Shown: positions 48,160 to 52,776 of the stretch, piece by piece
How positions within the stretch are numbered: the first letter of the stretch is position 1
Layout: every line of letters begins with the position of its first letter
Virus record (IMG/VR): IMGVR_UViG_3300042731_003369
Coordinates: 1 to 52,776 of that record
Origin: a virus
Length of the DNA stretch: 52,776 bases
Reading direction: 5' to 3' (one strand)
Translations under genes and position numbers: made by a program
Notes under the pieces: model-generated
The model's database searches: none
What the model was told of the DNA's origin: nothing
The model's input: the letters and a program-made list of their open reading frames with translations, nothing else

Positions 48160-48689
48160 AGATAGCAGGTATAATCGCAGCAAAAGAAAATAGTAACCGT
48201 TTTCCGGGCAAGAATTATTACTCTTATAAAAACAAACCTATATATCGGCATAATTTTGATTTGTTGAATGAAAATCCGTTGGTTAATATGACTTATATAG
48301 TTACTAATTCATTTGAGATTAAAAGTTATTTTAAAAATATACCTTTGGCTGTAATAGAAAGAAATATAAATATATGTGAAGATGATCAGCCTATTTTTGA
48401 CGTTATTAAATATGCTTATCATTGTTTACCGGAAAGATATCATATTATAATTTCCATTTTGGCAAATTCTATAAATCATACTCAGGAATCCATCACAGAA
48501 GCATTAACCAAAATGATTAATAATCCTGAATTATTAGAAATCAGAAGCTATGGTGAAAATGGAATTGAAAATGGTATTCTAGTATTAAGGGATAAGGCGT
48601 TTAAGAAACATGAATTATCATGGTATATAGGAATGGTGAAATCGCCGGGAAAAGAGATACATTACAAGAAAGATTTGGATTATGTCTAA
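48156..48689 (+). CDS. CMP-nonulosonate cytidylyltransferase-like protein
   Basis: A 177-aa protein starting KIAGIIAAKENSNRFPGKNY, the CTP-binding motif of NeuA-like enzymes with Lys in place of the usual Arg. VTNSFEIK and a helix with TQESITEAL follow in family order. Normal NeuA is about 220-230 aa, so parts are reduced. It would activate a nonulosonic acid as CMP-sugar. It lies directly before the NeuB-like gene, a common pairing. Confidence 0.75.
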   Translation: MKIAGIIAAKENSNRFPGKNYYSYKNKPIYRHNFDLLNENPLVNMTYIVTNSFEIKSYFKNIPLAVIERNINICEDDQPIFDVIKYAYHCLPERYHIIISILANSINHTQESITEALTKMINNPELLEIRSYGENGIENGILVLRDKAFKKHELSWYIGMVKSPGKEIHYKKDLDYV

Positions 48690-49524
48690 ATTATATTTCA
48701 TAGCCGAACTTGGACAGAATCATCAGGGTGATATAAAAATCGCGAAACAGATGATTGATCAACTTATGGGATCAGGCGTAAAAGCAATAAAAACGGCAAA
48801 ACGCAATATAGATTTAATGCCCGAAGATCAAAAAAATATGCTTTATGATAATAAACATAGTTTCGGAAAAACATATTACGAACATCGAAAAGCTCTTGAA
48901 TTATCAGAGACAAATTTTGAAGAATTGAAAGGATATGCAGAAAAAAAAGGATTTGATTTTGTTTCTTCTTTTACAGATATTCCAAGTTTTTTATTTTTGG
49001 GGCTCATAGGAATAAAACAATTTAAAATAGCATCACAGCGAATCGCAGATGAAGAATTATTAAGGTATGTTGCTGAACACTGGAAAGGAACTGTTTATAT
49101 GTCTTCTGGGATGTCAAAATTACCAGATATTGAAAATATGATAAATATATTCAGAAACAATAAAAAATATTTAATGCAGTGTACAAGTGTTTACCCTGCG
49201 GATGCTAAAATACAGCATTTACGGATATTAAAGACATATCGCAGAAAGTTTAAAAATAAAGTAGACGGTTTTGGATATAGCAGTCATTACAAAGGGATTG
49301 CGCCGGACATTGCTGCTTATGCGCTTGGGGCAACGATAATCGAAAGACATTTTACATTAAATCGAAAATGGAAAGGAACTGACCATGCGTTAAGTTTGGA
49401 AATACATCAAGTAAGGAAATTAATTAAATATTTAAATGAAGTTGCAAAAAGTCTGGGTGATTCTGAAAAAAAAATATTGAATGAGGAAGTACCGGCAATT
49501 AAGAAATTAAGGGCAGATTTATGA
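48682..49524 (+). CDS. NeuB-like nonulosonic acid synthase
   Basis: The 280-aa protein has LYFIAELGQNHQGDIKIAKQ, KIASQRIADEELLR, YMSSGMSK, LMQCTSVYP, GYSSHYKG and IIERHFTLNRKWKGTDHALS, all in NeuB order. The two metal-binding His are kept at 202 and 223. Normal NeuB has about 340 aa; the C-terminal SAF (antifreeze-like) domain is absent. The enzyme condenses PEP with an N-acetyl-hexosamine to give a sialic-type acid. The usual D in YSDHT is S. Confidence 0.9.
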   Translation: MSKLYFIAELGQNHQGDIKIAKQMIDQLMGSGVKAIKTAKRNIDLMPEDQKNMLYDNKHSFGKTYYEHRKALELSETNFEELKGYAEKKGFDFVSSFTDIPSFLFLGLIGIKQFKIASQRIADEELLRYVAEHWKGTVYMSSGMSKLPDIENMINIFRNNKKYLMQCTSVYPADAKIQHLRILKTYRRKFKNKVDGFGYSSHYKGIAPDIAAYALGATIIERHFTLNRKWKGTDHALSLEIHQVRKLIKYLNEVAKSLGDSEKKILNEEVPAIKKLRADL

Positions 49525-49823
49525 GATTTAAATTTGACATAGATAATACGATAATATTTTCAAAAGTCAATGAAAAGGGATTATATGAATTTGTCGGATT
49601 TGATAGAATAATTCGGGATAAAATTAATAGGCTTTATGAGGAAGGACATATAATCATAATAGAAACCGGAAGACATTGGAATCAATTAGAAATTACAATA
49701 AAACAATTACAGATGATTGATTTAAAATATCATACATTAATAATGGGGAAACCGCCGGTTGATCATTATGTCGAAGATAAAGCATTAAAACCGAGTGAAT
49801 TTAAAAATATGGAATTAAAATGA
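49521..49823 (+). CDS. HAD-type phosphatase-like protein
   Basis: A 100-aa protein with KFDIDNTIIF at 4-13 (the D-x-D-x-T of HAD enzymes), TGRHWNQLE as motif II, and MGKPPVDHYVEDKAL with the lysine and acidic motifs III/IV. Small HADs of this type occur in capsule and phage sugar clusters. It could dephosphorylate a sugar intermediate, as in the 9-phosphate route of sialic acid. It is linked by ATGA at both ends. Confidence 0.78.
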   Translation: MRFKFDIDNTIIFSKVNEKGLYEFVGFDRIIRDKINRLYEEGHIIIIETGRHWNQLEITIKQLQMIDLKYHTLIMGKPPVDHYVEDKALKPSEFKNMELK

Positions 49824-50476
49824 AAATTTTACACGTTCCCAGAACAGGCGGTACCGCAATAAAAGCAAGTCTTGTTAAGGGATATAGAAAGCATCCAAAA
49901 GATATAAAATATCTTTCAACAAGAATACCTAAATTATATATTTGTAATCATAAACAAGTACTAGATAGTAGAGATCAGTATATAATATTTGTCCGTGATC
50001 CCATAGAAAGATTTATTTCTCATTTTGTTTTTTTGAAGAAACATGCCGCAGGATATGATACCGAAAAATATATGAATCCTTCGACAGATAAAGTCATAGG
50101 GAAATATGATAATATTAATGATTTTGCTAAAGATATTTTTAAATTTAAACTAAGAAAATTTATCCGGTTTTCGGATATACTAATAAGTCCGGAATATGTA
50201 AAAAGACATGAAAAAAATATTAAATTTGTCGGTAGAACGGAATATTTAAATCAGGATTTTTTACAGATGCAAAAAGTTTTGAAAACATTTACAAAAATAG
50301 AAATAAGTAAAAAATATACAAATAAACGTCCGGATAGGTACGACGAATTAACAAAACTTGATAAAATTTCATTTAAAAATTTAAGAAAATATTTGAGCAA
50401 AGATTATATGATAATTAAGACATTATCTGAGCTTGGATTTTTGGATCGACAATATTTGAAGGAAATACATTTATGA
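49820..50476 (+). CDS. PAPS-dependent sulfotransferase-like protein
   Basis: The 218-aa protein has the 5'-phosphosulfate loop LHVPRTGGTAIKASLV at 4-19 and the 3'-phosphate motif YIIFVRDPIERFISHFVF at 54-71, the two diagnostic motifs of the sulfotransferase family. Lys-rich helices make up the rest. It would move sulfate from PAPS to a sugar. It is joined to both neighbours by ATGA. Confidence 0.85.
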   Translation: MKILHVPRTGGTAIKASLVKGYRKHPKDIKYLSTRIPKLYICNHKQVLDSRDQYIIFVRDPIERFISHFVFLKKHAAGYDTEKYMNPSTDKVIGKYDNINDFAKDIFKFKLRKFIRFSDILISPEYVKRHEKNIKFVGRTEYLNQDFLQMQKVLKTFTKIEISKKYTNKRPDRYDELTKLDKISFKNLRKYLSKDYMIIKTLSELGFLDRQYLKEIHL

Positions 50477-51066
50477 TCCCGGTATATATATTAATTAGAA
50501 CTAGCGGTAGGCCGAAGTTTTTTAAATGTCTTTGGAAGTCTATCCAGCAACAGACATATTCGAATATTATAACAATTACACATAGTGATAATACTAGAGA
50601 CAAATATGTAAAAGGCGATATTATCATTAGAAGCAGACCAGAGCCGCACAAAGGCCGGGGATTTTACAATCTTTATAATAATGTTTTACTGGCGAATATC
50701 CCGAAAGGCCAGGGATGGTATGTATTTGTTGATGATGATGATATGTACGCCGCGCCAAATGTTATCGAGAGATTTGTAAAAGCTGCGAAAACTGATTATA
50801 TTAATGTTGCGAGGGCAGACCGGGGCAGAGGCAAGGTTTGGCCGAAAACATGGAGAGGGCAGAAAGTTTTCCAGACAGAATGTTTTATGCTGCATACAAA
50901 ATATAAAAAAATGGCTAAATGGTGGGCTAAGCAGGGAGGTGATCATTATTATACGAAACAGATTACAAAAAAATTACCAATAAACTGGATTGATAATTTG
51001 ATAGTATGTAAAGCACAAGCCGGCAAAGGCCGGGGATTAAGACTTGATAAAGGTCAAAAAAAATAA
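50473..51066 (+). CDS. GT-A-type glycosyltransferase, paralogue of the tail-module copy
   Basis: This 197-aa protein starts PVYILIRTSGRPKFFKCLWK and has the acidic VDDDD at 86-90. The sequence is about 60% identical to the glycosyltransferase at 13835-14644, including TECFMLHTKY, GGDHYYTKQ and LPINWIDNLIVC. It lacks that protein's last 70 residues. Even the bases after its stop (AAGGAGATTTTATG) repeat those after the other copy. It ends the glycan operon. Confidence 0.82.
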   Translation: MIPVYILIRTSGRPKFFKCLWKSIQQQTYSNIITITHSDNTRDKYVKGDIIIRSRPEPHKGRGFYNLYNNVLLANIPKGQGWYVFVDDDDMYAAPNVIERFVKAAKTDYINVARADRGRGKVWPKTWRGQKVFQTECFMLHTKYKKMAKWWAKQGGDHYYTKQITKKLPINWIDNLIVCKAQAGKGRGLRLDKGQKK

Positions 51067-51075
51067 GGAGATTTT

Positions 51076-51528
51076 ATGGAAACAATTAAAATTACTAAAA
51101 AACAAGCTATAGAGAAATGGAATATACTCAATAGCCTTGCAACAAATTCAGATATTCCGAATAATGATGGTTGGTATGCATTATCAAGAGCACATGCGAA
51201 ATTAAAATCAGCAGTTCAGCCGATTCTTGATAAAAGGGCAGAAGTTGAAAAAGAATACATAAAACGGGATAAAACCGGACGTTTTACAAATGATCTAAAG
51301 GATGAATATACTTTTGATGATTTTGAAAAAGCAATCGAAGCAATAGAAAGCGGTGACGAAATAGAAGTCGAGATTTATAAAATAAAACTCTCCACTCTTA
51401 AAGATGCCACTATGACAAACATGATGACAGGGAAGACTGTAAGAATTCCGCCGTCGGTAATTACAAATCTTGATTTTTATATCATACATGACTACGAGGA
51501 AACAAAAGAACTTGAAGTGGTAAAATAA
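51076..51528 (+). CDS. DUF1617-like hypothetical protein
   Basis: A 150-aa protein with an N-terminal helix (KITKKQAIEKWNILNSLAT), a central EVEKEYIKRDKTGRFTN, and an acidic IESGDEIEVEIYKIKLSTL end. The shape fits phage DUF1617-type proteins, though identity is not certain. AAGGAG lies upstream and the next gene starts on its stop. It may belong with late genes that lead to cos. Confidence 0.5.
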   Translation: METIKITKKQAIEKWNILNSLATNSDIPNNDGWYALSRAHAKLKSAVQPILDKRAEVEKEYIKRDKTGRFTNDLKDEYTFDDFEKAIEAIESGDEIEVEIYKIKLSTLKDATMTNMMTGKTVRIPPSVITNLDFYIIHDYEETKELEVVK

Positions 51529-52229
51529 TGAATGATTTCTATATAGATAAATCAGGGTTGAAGAAACTTGAACAATTTTTCAAGGATTCTCCGCAATTAT
51601 TAAGGCCGGTGACGGCAAACGTATTAACGTCATTGGCTTTTAATGCCAGAAAGCAGTACATAAGTTCAATAAATCAATCCATGATTGTACGTAATAGAAG
51701 ATTTGTTGAATCATCCCTGAGAGTACAGAAAGCCAGATCAGGCAAAATAGAAAGTCAAATAGCTTATTCGGGATCGATAGAAAGGCCTAGATTTACCGGA
51801 TGGGAAGAGCAACAGACAGGAAAACAACCTAAGAAAAAAAGAGCAATAACATTAGCAGGAAGGCGGGGAAGTAAACGTAATATAGCTATATCCAAGGCAA
51901 GGCTTAAATCAAGTAATCGATTCTATAAACCGCAGCAGTTTTCAGGGAATACGCTACATTCTAAGTTTATGTTTATGATGAGAGTCCTAAGCAATAGAGG
52001 AGGAGGCGAATTTATTATTGACAGATCTTTAACCACGAGAAAAGGACAATTAAAAAAAGGGCTATATCAACTAAGAGGACATAAGATAAATAAATTCCAA
52101 ACATTTGATGTAAATAAAACAACCCGTATTCCCTGGATGTTAACAGCAAACAGAAAGTTAAGATTCAGTACTGATATAGTAAAAGTCTATAATGATGGAA
52201 TAAAGCATATTATAGCGAGGTATAAATAA
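51528..52229 (+). CDS. putative minor virion protein
   Basis: This 233-aa basic protein starts NDFYIDKSGLKKLEQFFKDS and carries SSINQSMIVRNRRFVESSLR and IESQIAYSGSIERPRFTGWE. The composition, rich in Arg/Lys with strand-helix segments, resembles head-tail joining or minor tail proteins of the HK97 gp10 type. It lies on the other side of cos from the terminases, so it may be a structural gene separated by genome linearisation. Confidence 0.5.
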   Translation: MNDFYIDKSGLKKLEQFFKDSPQLLRPVTANVLTSLAFNARKQYISSINQSMIVRNRRFVESSLRVQKARSGKIESQIAYSGSIERPRFTGWEEQQTGKQPKKKRAITLAGRRGSKRNIAISKARLKSSNRFYKPQQFSGNTLHSKFMFMMRVLSNRGGGEFIIDRSLTTRKGQLKKGLYQLRGHKINKFQTFDVNKTTRIPWMLTANRKLRFSTDIVKVYNDGIKHIIARYK

Positions 52230-52529
52230 ATGAGTAATTTAAAACATACACCTGAACCATGGATAATAGAAGAAAACGATAATGATACAGAATGGATTAG
52301 ATTTCCAGATTATTATATAGATTCAGGTGAGGTTAATATAGCACAACTTTTTGATACAGAGAATGATGCTAATGCTCGCCTTATTGCTGCTGCTCCTGAT
52401 ATGCTAAAAGCGTTAATTAAATATCGTGAATATATTCCTGATACTTTTGAAATGGAAAGTGGAATTGCTTATGTCGATAGTATTATTGAATCTGCAACAG
52501 GAATGAAAATTCAAGACATAGAGGTATAA
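52230..52529 (+). CDS. small phage protein with HTPEPW/NARLIAAAPD motifs
   Basis: A 99-aa protein with KHTPEPWIIEENDNDTEWIR near the start and DANARLIAAAPDMLKALIKY in the middle. Both segments are signatures of a small protein family found in many phages of unrelated hosts. The function is unknown. It starts one base after the gene before and ends beside the next. Confidence 0.8.
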   Translation: MSNLKHTPEPWIIEENDNDTEWIRFPDYYIDSGEVNIAQLFDTENDANARLIAAAPDMLKALIKYREYIPDTFEMESGIAYVDSIIESATGMKIQDIEV

Positions 52530-52751
52530 ATGAAAATATTCAATTATAAAAAAGCATTAAAACAAATTGAAAAAATTTTAGAAATAGGATTATATCTTGA
52601 TTACAAAACAATAAAAAATATTATAGATAGCAATATACAGAATAAAGAAATTGATATTAAAATTATAGAAGGGAATAGAAAGGCTGGAATTATAGATGGA
52701 TACATATATTATGAACCGAATGAAAATAAAAGGTACTGTGCTAATATATAA
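52530..52751 (+). CDS. hypothetical protein at the right end
   Basis: A 73-aa AT-rich helical/strand protein (KIFNYKKALKQIEKILEIGL) that ends 25 bases before the window does. GAGG lies upstream. No family recognised. Confidence 0.5.
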   Translation: MKIFNYKKALKQIEKILEIGLYLDYKTIKNIIDSNIQNKEIDIKIIEGNRKAGIIDGYIYYEPNENKRYCANI

Positions 52752-52758
52752 GATTAAA

Positions 52759-52776
52759 TTGCGCAAAATTACGCAA
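52759..52776. promoter_or_regulatory. paired TTRCGCAA octamers at the right end
   Basis: TTGCGCAA at 52759-52766 and TTACGCAA at 52769-52776 lie ten bases apart, one helix turn. The first is a perfect palindrome. They cover the right copy of the 12-bp repeat and could be a terminase cutting or binding site. Confidence 0.45.
52765..52776. repeat. right copy of 12-bp terminal direct repeat
   Basis: AAAATTACGCAA ends the window and is identical to positions 1-12. Together the two copies suggest that the window is one full genome with cohesive or redundant ends. Confidence 0.6.

Noticed and set aside
1-52776. Integrase, CI-type repressor and attachment site
   Set aside because: I looked for tyrosine or serine recombinase motifs and a large repressor and saw none; only small HTH and RHH proteins are present, so lysogeny is not claimed.

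Overview
This window looks like a complete, or nearly complete, genome of a tailed phage with a contractile tail (myovirus), about 52.8 kb and AT-rich. The first 12 bases (1-12) are repeated exactly as the last 12 (52765-52776), directly upstream of the terminase genes. That is what a cos phage looks like after its 12-base cohesive ends are filled in. Translation signals are strong purine-rich Shine-Dalgarno sites and the recognisable promoters are sigma70-like, so the host is a bacterium with ordinary initiation signals. I cannot name the host. No integrase, tRNA, CRISPR array or rRNA was seen. Only small candidate repressors are present, so the lifestyle is undecided.

Layout. (1) 72-11870: a lambda-type head module (terminase small and GpA-like large subunits, gpW-like connector, portal, ClpP-like protease with nested scaffold, gpD-like decoration, gpE-like capsid, connector/completion proteins). 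A YadA-like fibre gene and a small DUF2292-like moron are inserted in it. (2) 11880-23994: a Mu-type contractile tail (sheath, tube, chaperone with a canonical -1 frameshift, short tape measure, N, P, gp45-, gp46-, gp47-, gp48-like baseplate proteins, tail fibre), interrupted by a glycosyltransferase gene. (3) 23995-26341: a minus-strand block of small genes and an HNH homing endonuclease, with good promoters at its right end. (4) 26483-28971: an AT-rich IbrA/IbrB pair (PAPS-reductase-like plus ParB-like) with two copies of a structured leader element. (5) 29464-30233: minus-strand membrane proteins that look like a holin/XhlA lysis block, without a recognisable endolysin. (6) 30362-45746: early genes: many tiny proteins, ERF recombinase plus exonuclease, two DPPY methyltransferases, a structured intergenic RNA candidate, replication initiator and DnaB helicase, RusA, HNH proteins and two radical-SAM-type enzymes. 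(7) 45821-51066: nine overlapping genes for glycan synthesis. (8) 51076-52751: late-type and accessory genes leading back to cos.

The most interesting system is the nine-gene operon at 45821-51066. It holds two glycosyltransferases, two methyltransferases, a LicD-like protein, a minimal CMP-nonulosonate cytidylyltransferase-like protein, a NeuB-like synthase without its C-terminal domain, a HAD phosphatase-like protein and a PAPS-type sulfotransferase. Seven of the eight gene junctions overlap as ATGA or nearly so, so the genes are probably made together. Together they could build and transfer a sialic-acid-like, methylated and sulfated glycan. The last glycosyltransferase has a close paralogue inside the tail module (13835-14644), which hints that the target may be a virion component, although the host surface is equally possible. 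Second is the 38755-38944 intergenic RNA, with three hairpins and a 9-bp pseudoknot directly upstream of the replication genes.
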